A stretch of DNA of 64,000 nt from Bacterioplanes sp. (GTDB lineage Bacteria; Pseudomonadota; Gammaproteobacteria; Pseudomonadales; Oceanobacteraceae), in NCBI GenBank assembly GCA_014859445.1, contig JACUUC010000006.1:48071-112070 (forward strand), written 5' to 3'. The position numbers and the translations under genes are program-made. Below, piece by piece: positions 59,207 through 64,000 of this stretch; within the stretch, counting starts at the first letter, position 1, and each line of letters starts with the position of its first letter. The notes below the pieces were generated by a model. That model did not search any database. It had not been told where the DNA came from and saw only the letters and a list, made by a program, of their open reading frames with translations.

Positions 59207-59292
59207 GCGCACATAACAATCGGCTGCACGGCGACCGATTTTCCGCCGCTTCGCGGCTCCAAACCGGCGCGTGAGCCGGGCGTTATGCGCCA
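59207..59292 (+). repeat. attC site 1
   Basis: The cores ATAAC (59213-59217) and GTTAT (59282-59286) pair. After 3 nt, CGGCT(G)CAC (59221-59229) pairs with GTGAGCCG (59271-59278), leaving the G at 59226 unpaired as an extrahelical base. The terminal loop holds GCCGCTTCGCGGC. This is the geometry of integron cassette recombination sites. The parE1 stop codon lies in the right core. Confidence 0.85.
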
Positions 59293-59582
59293 AGTATCGG
59301 ATTAACATCCATACTTTTATGAAGAATACGTATGATTTTAATTTGTTGGCTGCCGATCTGTTGATAAAAGATGACGTGACTACCTTGAGGGAATTTACGA
59401 TATCCGATTCTGATTTCATCGCATGTTTTACCGATGTCGGGGTTTTCTGCTAAAAGCCAGAATGAATCATCAAATTGTTTTAAATAGATATTTCGTTGCT
59501 CTTTTCCCCAGCGACGCTGAGTGAATAATGCGATATCTCTCAAATCGGTTTTAGCAGCAACGGTGAGATTGAATGGTTTCAT
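59283..59582 (-). CDS. ParE/RelE-family toxin (module 1)
   Basis: A 99-residue toxin of the ParE/RelE fold: FNLTVAAKTDLRDIALFTQRRWGKEQ at the start by segments, the family LAENPDIGK turn, RKFPQGSHVIFYQ and a C-terminal IKIIRILHKSMD. ParE toxins poison DNA gyrase; RelE types cut mRNA. It overlaps its antitoxin by 4 bp. The gene runs against the attC orientation, as is common for toxin-antitoxin cassettes with their own promoter, and its stop codon is formed by the attC1 right core. Confidence 0.88.
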   Translation of the reverse strand: MKPFNLTVAAKTDLRDIALFTQRRWGKEQRNIYLKQFDDSFWLLAENPDIGKTCDEIRIGYRKFPQGSHVIFYQQIGSQQIKIIRILHKSMDVNPILGA

Positions 59583-59821
59583 CGAGAGTTTTCACTATCA
59601 AGTTCATTGATAAAACTATCGAGGTCATATTCTGCATCACCACTTTGTTCGCCTTCGATCAGTAGTTGACGAAGCGAGTTAAGTTTGGTTTCTTGGTTTT
59701 CGAGTAAGCGTAGCGCTGATCGAATGACTTCACTCGCTGAGCCGTAACGCCCACTTTGGATCTGGCTTGCAATAAAGCCCTCAAAGTGTTCTCCAATAGT
59801 TATACTTGTGTTCTTGGCCAT
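59579..59821 (-). CDS. ParD-family antitoxin (module 1)
   Basis: An 80-residue antitoxin with an N-terminal ribbon-helix-helix (MAKNTSITIGEHFEGFIASQ, then GRYGSASEVIRSALRLLE), typical of ParD. The acidic C-terminus (DAEYDLDSFINELDSEN) should wrap the toxin. From the ATG at 59821 the length is normal; the frame runs back to 59935. An inverted repeat just upstream is a candidate operator. Confidence 0.9.
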   Translation of the reverse strand: MAKNTSITIGEHFEGFIASQIQSGRYGSASEVIRSALRLLENQETKLNSLRQLLIEGEQSGDAEYDLDSFINELDSENSR

Positions 59822-59845
59822 GTGCAGTTCTCCGGATGCCAAAAG

Positions 59846-59862
59846 ATACCTAATTATGGTAT
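59846..59862 (-). promoter_or_regulatory. Candidate operator of parDE module 1
   Basis: ATACC (59846-59850) and GGTAT (59858-59862) flank an AT-rich 7-nt centre, 25 bp upstream of the ParD start. Ribbon-helix-helix antitoxins bind such repeats. Confidence 0.45.
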
Positions 59863-59881
59863 TAAGTGGGGTTATGAGCAA

Positions 59882-59976
59882 GACGCATAACAAACAAACT
59901 TTATCGCCAGCAAAAAATGCTGGCTGTGACACCAACCCGCTGCGCGGCTTTCCGCGCTAAATTTGGGCGTTAAATT
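59882..59976 (+). repeat. attC site 2
   Basis: The cores ATAAC (59887-59891) and GTTAA (59969-59973) are followed and preceded by arms CAAA(C)TTTA (59895-59903) and TAAATTTG (59958-59965), with C59899 unpaired. Inside is a perfect stem GCCAGCA/TGCTGGC (about 59906-59924). The geometry matches attC1. Confidence 0.85.
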
Positions 59977-60009
59977 TTTTGCCCACCCTTGCAGACTATG
60001 CTGTAATAC

Positions 60010-60025
60010 ATTGTAGTCATACAAT
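60010..60025 (+). promoter_or_regulatory. Candidate operator of toxin-antitoxin module 2
   Basis: ATTGTA (60010-60015) and TACAAT (60020-60025) form a perfect inverted repeat with a 4-nt centre, 15 bp upstream of the antitoxin start and overlapping the likely -10 region. Confidence 0.55.
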
Positions 60026-60040
60026 TCAAGGATAATCGTC

Positions 60041-60313
60041 ATGAGCGTCACCACAGTACGCCTTCAAGCAGAAGTTGAACAGCACCTGGAAGCAATTGCC
60101 AGCAGGCTGCACCGTAGCAAAGGCTGGGTGATCAACCAAGCATTGTCGGAATACATAGAAAAGCAGCAGCTTGAGCAAGAGCGCTGGAAACAAACGTTAG
60201 AAGCAATGGAGTCTGCTGCCCAAGGCAAGGTTGTTGATGCCAGCGAAGTTCACAGTTGGCTTAATAGCTGGGGAACCGAAAACGAGCAGGATGCGCCGAG
60301 GTCAGGTAAGTGA
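60041..60313 (+). CDS. CopG/ParD-type ribbon-helix-helix antitoxin (module 2)
   Basis: A 90-residue antitoxin with an N-terminal ribbon-helix-helix (SVTTVRLQAEVEQHLEAIA, then HRSKGWVINQALSEYIE). The second half is helical and acidic, ending in a linker that neutralises the toxin. AAGGA precedes the ATG. Its TGA overlaps the GTG start of the toxin (GTGA), so translation is coupled. It is the second parDE-like pair of the cluster but is not closely similar to module 1. Confidence 0.9.
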   Translation: MSVTTVRLQAEVEQHLEAIASRLHRSKGWVINQALSEYIEKQQLEQERWKQTLEAMESAAQGKVVDASEVHSWLNSWGTENEQDAPRSGK

Positions 60314-60591
60314 AGCTGGTTTACACGGATGTAGCCATTGATGACTTGAAACGCCTCAGGGAGTTCATTGCGGTGCACAACCCGTCGGCGGCAGCCAGGA
60401 TTGCCAGCGATCTGGTTGGCAAAATCGAATTACTTCCAGACTTCCCCAAAATGGGCACGCCAGTTGAAATGGCACCGGTACCTGACTCTGTTCGAGATAT
60501 GGTTTTAGGAAAATACGTCGTTCGATATTCAGTTCATGCCAGTGCCATCATTATTCTCCGGGTATGGCATGGCCTTGAGGGTGAACGATAG
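60310..60591 (+). CDS. ParE/RelE-family toxin (module 2)
   Basis: A 93-residue ParE-like toxin: KLVYTDVAIDDLKRLREFIA, then ARIASDLVGKIELLPDFPKMG, and the C-terminal core VVRYSVHASAIIILRVWHG with the usual buried strand and basic residues. The start is GTG at 60310. It lies in the array direction, unlike modules 1 and 3. The target (gyrase or mRNA) cannot be told from sequence. Confidence 0.9.
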   Translation: MKLVYTDVAIDDLKRLREFIAVHNPSAAARIASDLVGKIELLPDFPKMGTPVEMAPVPDSVRDMVLGKYVVRYSVHASAIIILRVWHGLEGER

Positions 60592-60672
60592 CAATTTAAA
60601 GACATCATCGACACACACGGTCGACTTGATATCGTCGTGAACAATGCAGGCATCACTGGCTTTGAAGAGCGT
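60592..60672 (+). pseudogene. Short-chain dehydrogenase fragment
   Basis: The frame from 60595 reads FKDIIDTHGRLDIVVNNAG and ITGFEE, which is the fourth-strand NNAG motif of short-chain dehydrogenases (the family LDxLVNNAG). Neither the Rossmann start nor the YxxxK active site is present, so only about 27 residues survive. It lies just after the module 2 toxin and before an attC-like half, and is probably a decayed cassette or a recombination scar. Confidence 0.65.
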
Positions 60673-60699
60673 GAGGCTAATATGGCGGCATTCTTGCGG

Positions 60700-60813
60700 G
60701 TTCAGCCGCAACGCCTGCGAAATAATGTCGAACCAAACGCAGCACTCGCGCCCTTCGGTCGCTGGGTCGCTAAACCGCTACGCGGCTCGTCGCCCGTGTT
60801 CTATGCGTTAAAT
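60700..60813 (+). repeat. attC-like right half (site 3)
   Basis: TATGCGTTAAAT at 60802-60813 resembles an attC right core, and CCGCTACGCGG near 60775-60785 looks like an attC terminal stem. The left arm could not be paired convincingly within 120 bp. It marks the boundary between module 2 and the yefM-yoeB cassette. Confidence 0.4.
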
Positions 60814-61067
60814 CAATAATGGTAGCGCAGCTGAGCGATCAAGAGGGTGTCGTCGATTGCTTTGTAGACCATGCGGTCTTCTTCATTGATTCTTCTTGAC
60901 CAGTAACCTGTTAAATTATGTTTGAGGGGTTCTGGTTTTCCGATGCCCTCGAATGGATTAGGTTTTGTGTCCTTAATGAGATTGTTGATTCTGGTGAGTG
61001 TTCTTTTATCTGTTTTTTGCCAGTAAAGGTAATCTTTCCAAGCATTTTCTGAGAAGATAAGCTTCAT
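60813..61067 (-). CDS. yoeB: YoeB/Txe-family mRNA interferase toxin (module 3)
   Basis: An 84-residue toxin that cleaves mRNA on the ribosome. It has the same length as E. coli YoeB and the catalytic residues fall at the same numbers: E46, R65, H83 and Y84 (ending RYHY). The typical GIGKPEPLKHNLTGYWSRRI block is present. It overlaps its antitoxin by 4 bp and is transcribed against the attC orientation, from the antitoxin promoter. Confidence 0.95.
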   Translation of the reverse strand: MKLIFSENAWKDYLYWQKTDKRTLTRINNLIKDTKPNPFEGIGKPEPLKHNLTGYWSRRINEEDRMVYKAIDDTLLIAQLRYHY

Positions 61068-61315
61068 TCAGCCAACTCTCTTTCTTCGCCTTTTCCGTTT
61101 TCAAGCTCTGCAATAGAGGCAAGTAGGCGGCGAGCGTTTTTCGGAGCGCGGAGCAGATAGGCTGTTTCTTGCAGTGCTTCGTAGTCTTCAAGTGACAGCA
61201 TAACGACTGAAGGTGCTTTGCTGCGTGTGATGATAACAGGGCTATGGTCATCGCATACTTGTTGCATCATTTTTGCTAAGTTACTGCGAGCATTGGTATA
61301 ACTGATAGCATCCAT
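61064..61315 (-). CDS. yefM: YefM-family antitoxin (module 3)
   Basis: An 83-residue Phd/YefM antitoxin: MDAISYTNARSNLAKMMQQV, then PVIITRSKAPSVVMLSLEDYEALQETAYLL by segments, nearly the E. coli pattern. The C-terminus is acidic and should fold on YoeB. The ATG at 61315 has GAGGTG 6 nt upstream; the frame starts three codons earlier at a GTG that is part of that ribosome-binding site. It should autorepress through the TGTACA repeats upstream. Confidence 0.93.
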   Translation of the reverse strand: MDAISYTNARSNLAKMMQQVCDDHSPVIITRSKAPSVVMLSLEDYEALQETAYLLRAPKNARRLLASIAELENGKGEERELAE

Positions 61316-61336
61316 TTTTTGCACCTCGCTCTACTC

Positions 61337-61354
61337 TGTACAGGAAACTGTACG
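61337..61354 (-). promoter_or_regulatory. YefM-YoeB operator
   Basis: GTACAG (61338-61343) and CTGTAC (61348-61353) form a perfect inverted repeat around GAAA and include the hexamer TGTACA at 61337-61342. TGTACA is the known YefM recognition core in E. coli. The site lies 22 bp upstream of yefM. Confidence 0.75.
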
Positions 61355-61360
61355 TAAATG

Positions 61361-61486
61361 ATTTAACAAACGCAAGCACACGGAACAATTTTTCGCTTCG
61401 CTGGGGTTCTAGCCCGATAAAACGGACACTTCTTTAAAAATTTGGCCGCTTCGCTTTCAAATTTCCGCAAAGCACGGCGTCATGCC
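61361..61486 (+). repeat. Degenerate attC-like sequence (site 4)
   Basis: TTAACAAACGC at 61363-61373 looks like a left core, and GGCGTCATGCC at 61476-61486 like a right core with one change. Two GCTTCGC loops lie between (61394 and 61448), so two decayed sites may be fused. The arms do not pair well. Confidence 0.35.
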
Positions 61487-61534
61487 TACAAGCTCGTAGC
61501 GTACGGCAATATTATGAGCTAATATATGACCATA

Positions 61535-61548
61535 ATTTAGATCTAAAT
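61535..61548 (+). promoter_or_regulatory. 14-bp palindrome, candidate operator of module 4
   Basis: ATTTAGATCTAAAT is a perfect palindrome 11 bp upstream of the Phd/YefM-type antitoxin start, in an AT-rich promoter-like region. Confidence 0.6.
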
Positions 61549-61558
61549 AGAGGTTTTT

Positions 61559-61810
61559 ATGCGTCAGGTATTAGCAGATTTGTCTGTAAGCATTTCAGAA
61601 TTAAAGAAAAACCCTTCAGCCTTACTGGCTCAGGCGAGTGGTTCACCCATAGCAGTGCTGAATCACAACAAGCCAGCGGCTTACCTGATTCCAGCGGAGA
61701 CCTACGAGGCTCTGATGGATATGATCGACGACTATGAACTGGCGCAACTTGTTGAGGAGCGTCGTGGCGACAAAGATCAGGCGATAACGGTGTCTTTGGA
61801 TGACTTATAA
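61559..61810 (+). CDS. Phd/YefM-type antitoxin (module 4)
   Basis: An 83-residue antitoxin of the Phd/YefM (StbD-like) group: SVSISELKKNPSALLAQASG, then PIAVLNHNKPAAYLIPAETYEALMD by segments, and an acidic tail ending VSLDDL. AGAGG precedes the ATG. It overlaps the RelE-type toxin by 11 bp. It is unrelated in detail to the yefM gene of module 3, so the two modules should not cross-neutralise. Confidence 0.9.
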   Translation: MRQVLADLSVSISELKKNPSALLAQASGSPIAVLNHNKPAAYLIPAETYEALMDMIDDYELAQLVEERRGDKDQAITVSLDDL

Positions 61811-62084
61811 ACTGCGCTTTCTTCCGGCGGCACTAAAGGAGTGGGAAAAGCTTGGCGCACCAATAAAGAGCCAGTTCAAGAAGAAGTTGGCGGAGCGATT
61901 GGAAAATCCCAGAGTGCCTGCAGATAAATTAAGTGGCTATGAATCTGTGTATAAAATTAAACTTCGATCTGCTGGCTATCGGTTAGCCTATGAGGTTGTT
62001 GACGATGAGCTGTTGGTGTATGTGCTTGCCGTAGGCAAGCGGGAAAAAAGCAAGGTTTACTCGTCTCTCAAAAAGCGAACCTGA
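61800..62084 (+). CDS. RelE/StbE-family mRNA interferase toxin (module 4)
   Basis: A 94-residue toxin with the RelE layout: YKLRFLPAALKEWEKLGAPIKSQFKKKLAERL by segments, then NPRVPADKL and the C-terminal core YKIKLRSAGYRLAYEV, VLAVGKREKSKVY. The basic residues (K, R in the strands and the KREKSKVY tail) are those used by RelE to cut mRNA in the ribosomal A site. It is in array direction and overlaps its antitoxin by 11 bp. Confidence 0.92.
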   Translation: MTYKLRFLPAALKEWEKLGAPIKSQFKKKLAERLENPRVPADKLSGYESVYKIKLRSAGYRLAYEVVDDELLVYVLAVGKREKSKVYSSLKKRT

Positions 62085-62094
62085 CATGAAGCGG

Positions 62095-62142
62095 AGCGGC
62101 ATAACACGTTCCAAATTGTCCGGTGTTGCGAGCGTTACGCAT
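62095..62142 (+). repeat. Possible short attC-like site 5
   Basis: GGCATAAC (62098-62105) and GCGTTACGC (62132-62140) look like the two cores, and AACAC/GTGTT (62103-62107, 62123-62127) can pair. The arm geometry of sites 1, 2 and 6 is not reproduced, so the call is weak. Its position between two cassettes supports it. Confidence 0.35.
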
Positions 62143-62155
62143 ACAGGAAAACGAC

Positions 62156-62515
62156 ATGAAGGAAACGGGAAAAATCAATTATGTCGAGATCCCGTCAAGG
62201 AATCTTGAAGCAACGAAGGCGTTCTTTACTTCGGCCTTTGGCTGGTCATTCGTCGACTATGGCCCTGATTATGTAGCTATTGAGAATGCCGGAATAGATG
62301 GCGGCTTTTACAAATCTGACAAAGGATGCTCACCCGAGGGTGGCAGTGTGCTGGTCGTTCTTTATAGTTCGGAGCTTGAGAAAACGCTTAAGAAAGTCAT
62401 ATCGTCTGGTGGCAAGGTGGTTCAGGATATATTTGATTTTCCTGGTGGCCGGAGGTTTCACTTCACTGATCCCAATGGAAATGAGTATGCTGTTTGGTCT
62501 GAGCCCGATGCATAA
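62156..62515 (+). CDS. VOC (glyoxalase/bleomycin-resistance) superfamily protein
   Basis: A 119-residue single-cassette protein. It starts with NYVEIPSRNLEATKAFFTSAFGW, the usual VOC entry, and ends with FHFTDPNGNEYAVWSEPDA, where the metal-ligand glutamate (NEYAVW) is found. Proteins of this YybH/PhnB-like subgroup occur often in integron cassettes and their substrates are mostly unknown. AGGAAA precedes the ATG at 62156; the frame runs back to 62123. It is followed by attC site 6. Confidence 0.88.
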   Translation: MKETGKINYVEIPSRNLEATKAFFTSAFGWSFVDYGPDYVAIENAGIDGGFYKSDKGCSPEGGSVLVVLYSSELEKTLKKVISSGGKVVQDIFDFPGGRRFHFTDPNGNEYAVWSEPDA

Positions 62516-62588
62516 CCAAGCCATCAAATACGCTCCCTAAGGTTGCCGGTCGCTCATTCCTCGCGCCGTTTATGGCGAGCGCTAATCT
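62509..62588 (+). repeat. attC site 6
   Basis: The core ATAAC (62512-62516) is followed after 3 nt by GCCAT(C)AAA (62520-62528), which pairs with TTTATGGC (62569-62576) leaving C62525 unpaired. The right core reads GCGCTAAT (62579-62586), one change from GCGTTAAT. The arm and extrahelical-base layout equals that of sites 1 and 2. Confidence 0.75.
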
Positions 62589-62605
62589 TTTTCGGAAATA
62601 TTCAG

Positions 62606-63106
62606 ATGCCGCATATTAATATAGAACATATCGCTCAAGCGGTCCGAGTCGTTGACTCCATGAGCTTGGCCGAGAAGGAAAAGCTTGCTGACGAGCTATA
62701 CCAAAGCCAGCCAAATATTTTTGCATCCGTCCTTATCCAAAATAAACTCGGAACGTCATACGAAGACCTCGATCATTTACTGAATATTCTCTTCAAATGC
62801 TTCGTGGCTGTCCGAATCGCAGGACTGGAAATCCCAACAATATCGGAAGAAGTTCAAGAAATTTGCCTTGCAAGAATTGTTGGCAAAGCACAGTTCATTG
62901 AAGGCCTTTCAACTGAAATGGCGGACACAGCAACTCAAGATCAAGTCAAAAATCACAAAGAACGCAATCTGTTAGCCCTCGTCATCAGTGAGCTTACAGG
63001 CCATAAAGCTCACCAAGTACAAAGTGACGCAGACAAATTATTTATTCTTACAGCATTAAATATTGTTGAAACAGTTGCCTATTTTACAAACGATATAAAA
63101 CACTAG
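62606..63106 (+). CDS. Hypothetical cassette protein
   Basis: A 166-residue soluble, helical protein I do not recognise. From the ATG at 62606 it starts MPHINIEHIAQAVRVVDSMSL. A run of Glu/Lys-rich helices follows, with SEEVQEICLARIVGKAQFIEGLSTEM by segments and a C-terminal helix (LFILTALNIVETVAYF). No signal peptide or catalytic motif is seen. AT-rich codon use sets it apart from the core genes. It lies between attC site 6 and a half site at 63124, so it is the last complete cassette. Confidence 0.65.
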   Translation: MPHINIEHIAQAVRVVDSMSLAEKEKLADELYQSQPNIFASVLIQNKLGTSYEDLDHLLNILFKCFVAVRIAGLEIPTISEEVQEICLARIVGKAQFIEGLSTEMADTATQDQVKNHKERNLLALVISELTGHKAHQVQSDADKLFILTALNIVETVAYFTNDIKH

Positions 63107-63121
63107 ACCCATAATGAAAAA

Positions 63122-63154
63122 GTCTAACAGACTAACAAAGCGCTGCTGCGTCGG
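63122..63154 (+). repeat. attC left half (site 7), truncated
   Basis: CTAACAGACTAACAAAGCGC at 63124-63143 resembles an attC left core and arm. No matching right half follows; the sequence runs into a response-regulator fragment. It may mark the broken end of the cluster. Confidence 0.45.
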
Positions 63155-63288
63155 TGTACACCCTTTCTCAATATGTAAACGCTTCTCATGTGTATGTGCG
63201 CAGGCTGCGGAAGAAAATTGATGAGCCCTTTGCAACCGCGCTCATTAAAACCAAGCGCGGTATGGGCTACTACCTAGACAATCAATAA
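63136..63288 (+). pseudogene. C-terminal fragment of an OmpR-family response regulator
   Basis: The frame ends at TAA 63286-63288 and reads HVYVRRLRKKIDEPF, then LIKTKRGMGYYLD. This is the recognition helix and wing of the OmpR/PhoB DNA-binding domain (family pattern VxxLRxKID, TVRGxGYxL). Only about 45 residues remain, and the upstream part is fused to cassette sequence. It probably shows where the cluster end or a deletion cut into a chromosomal two-component gene. Confidence 0.75.
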
Positions 63289-63295
63289 ACCCATG

Positions 63296-63919
63296 TTATT
63301 GAGCGTCACGCTGTTCGTTGCGCATTGCGGCCAACGGTGCCGATAACCGCTCTGGATGGCGAGGTTCGACACCGCGATAAAATTCCAGCACTTGCTTCAT
63401 ATCCGCGTCCATATCCTCGCTCGGCATCACCAACCCCGGAAAGGACACTTCTTTCTTCTTATGATCGGCAGTGGCAACAATGATCGGCACCCCCGCAGCA
63501 CTAGCAATGCGCCAGAATCCGGATTTCCATTGGCTGGCACCATCGCGAGTGCCTTCTGGTGACACAATCACCATAAATTGCTCGTGCGCGTTTAACTGAT
63601 CAACGGTTTGTTGAACCACATCGCGAGCGCTATTGCGATCAATCGGCATGGCACCAAACCAGCGTAGTAATGAACCTAGCGGGCCAACAAACGCACTGTC
63701 TTTAATCATCACGCGCGCATCCAAGCGCAACATGGCCATCGCCGACAGCGTGACCACGCCATCCCAGTTCGAGGTATGAGGACCACCGATCATCACGGCT
63801 TTGGGAACGTTCGGTAACGGGCCTGTCACTTTCCAGCCAAACAGCGACAAGATCAAACGACCAAGCAGGCTGGAAAACGCATTACCGCGACGCGGCAACT
63901 GGGAATCAGGTAACGACAT
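63296..63919 (-). CDS. 1-acyl-sn-glycerol-3-phosphate acyltransferase-type protein
   Basis: A 207-residue PlsC-like acyltransferase. The catalytic motif appears as GGPHTSNWDGV near residue 45, where classical enzymes have NHxxxxD (here H-x4-D). The glycerol-phosphate-binding motif is the SPEGTRD stretch near residue 125, and the hydrophobic VPIIVA block follows. It is the short, membrane-peripheral type found in many marine proteobacteria. GGAG lies 5 nt ahead of the ATG at 63919. Its stop is 7 bp from the end of the response-regulator fragment. Confidence 0.85.
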   Translation of the reverse strand: MSLPDSQLPRRGNAFSSLLGRLILSLFGWKVTGPLPNVPKAVMIGGPHTSNWDGVVTLSAMAMLRLDARVMIKDSAFVGPLGSLLRWFGAMPIDRNSARDVVQQTVDQLNAHEQFMVIVSPEGTRDGASQWKSGFWRIASAAGVPIIVATADHKKKEVSFPGLVMPSEDMDADMKQVLEFYRGVEPRHPERLSAPLAAMRNEQRDAQ

Positions 63920-63952
63920 GAAAACTCCGAAAATCAAGAAGGTACATGTCAT

Positions 63953-63998
63953 CGACAATGTAAAACTGACCCACTAACGACAATCTAAAATTGACCCA
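63953..63998. repeat. Two 21-bp direct repeats at the window edge, possible IS end
   Basis: CGACAATGTAAAACTGACCCA (63953-63973, one base over 20 so read as 21-bp unit) recurs at 63978-63998 with two changes. Multiple short terminal repeats ending in TGACCCA are, from memory, a feature of IS21-family elements. The element itself would lie beyond the window. Confidence 0.5.
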
Positions 63999-64000
63999 TC

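Overview
This window looks like the chromosome of a free-living, probably marine Gammaproteobacterium of the Oceanospirillales/Pseudomonadales type. The gene order ispB <> rplU-rpmA-obg-proB ... rpsT-murJ-ribF-ileS-lspA-fkpB-ispH-(pilY1-pilX-pilW), and the block proA-nadD-rsfS-rlmH-mrdA-mrdB-mltB-rlpA, both resemble Pseudomonas and its relatives as I remember them. No genus can be assigned from the sequence alone.

Layout. 1-4.5 kb: end of a type IV pilus minor-pilin operon (pilW partial, pilX, pilY1) closed by a terminator. 4.7-16.6 kb: a long minus-strand run of housekeeping genes for isoprenoid precursor, lipoprotein maturation, Ile-tRNA charging, flavin, lipid II flipping, ribosomal proteins, KDO, proline and ribosome assembly. 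16.8-20.4 kb, plus strand: ispB, dsbD, a thioredoxin 2 and a DUF465 protein. 20.4-24.9 kb, minus: lipA-lipB-ybeD-dacA and a TolA-like periplasmic coiled-coil protein. 25-30 kb: small membrane proteins, a YchJ-family protein, a DUF3549 protein, a methyltransferase and two tandem membrane proteins with degenerate GGDEF domains. 30.1-37.6 kb, plus: proA to rlpA, covering proline, NAD, ribosome silencing and rod-shape wall synthesis. 38.2-43.4 kb: a TPR/beta-barrel SLAM-like outer-membrane protein, a FecR-domain protein and a CHASE2 adenylate cyclase, a plausible surface-export and signalling set. 43.5-56.7 kb: accessory core genes, including two paralogous GT4 glycosyltransferases, a Fis-type regulator without an ATPase domain, CBS, DUF4404 and DUF2788 proteins, an FAD oxidoreductase, TetR and AraC regulators, a DUF481 barrel, a flavodoxin, a PAP2 phosphatase and LexA-controlled dinB.

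57.0-63.3 kb is the most unusual part. Its cassettes are separated by attC-like sites, three of which show the diagnostic paired arms with an extrahelical base, and no integrase gene lies in the window. It therefore looks like an integrase-less cassette cluster (CALIN) or the distal part of a chromosomal integron. It carries a RloC/PrrC-like anticodon-nuclease candidate with a zinc-hook motif, four toxin-antitoxin modules with palindromic operators, a VOC protein, an unknown protein, and remnants of a short-chain dehydrogenase and of an OmpR-type response regulator. The window ends with a lysophospholipid acyltransferase-type gene and a pair of 21-bp direct repeats that may be the end of an insertion sequence.

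I see no rRNA, tRNA, CRISPR array or riboswitch. Product names rest on motif recognition by eye. Starts were chosen by ribosome-binding sites and family lengths.
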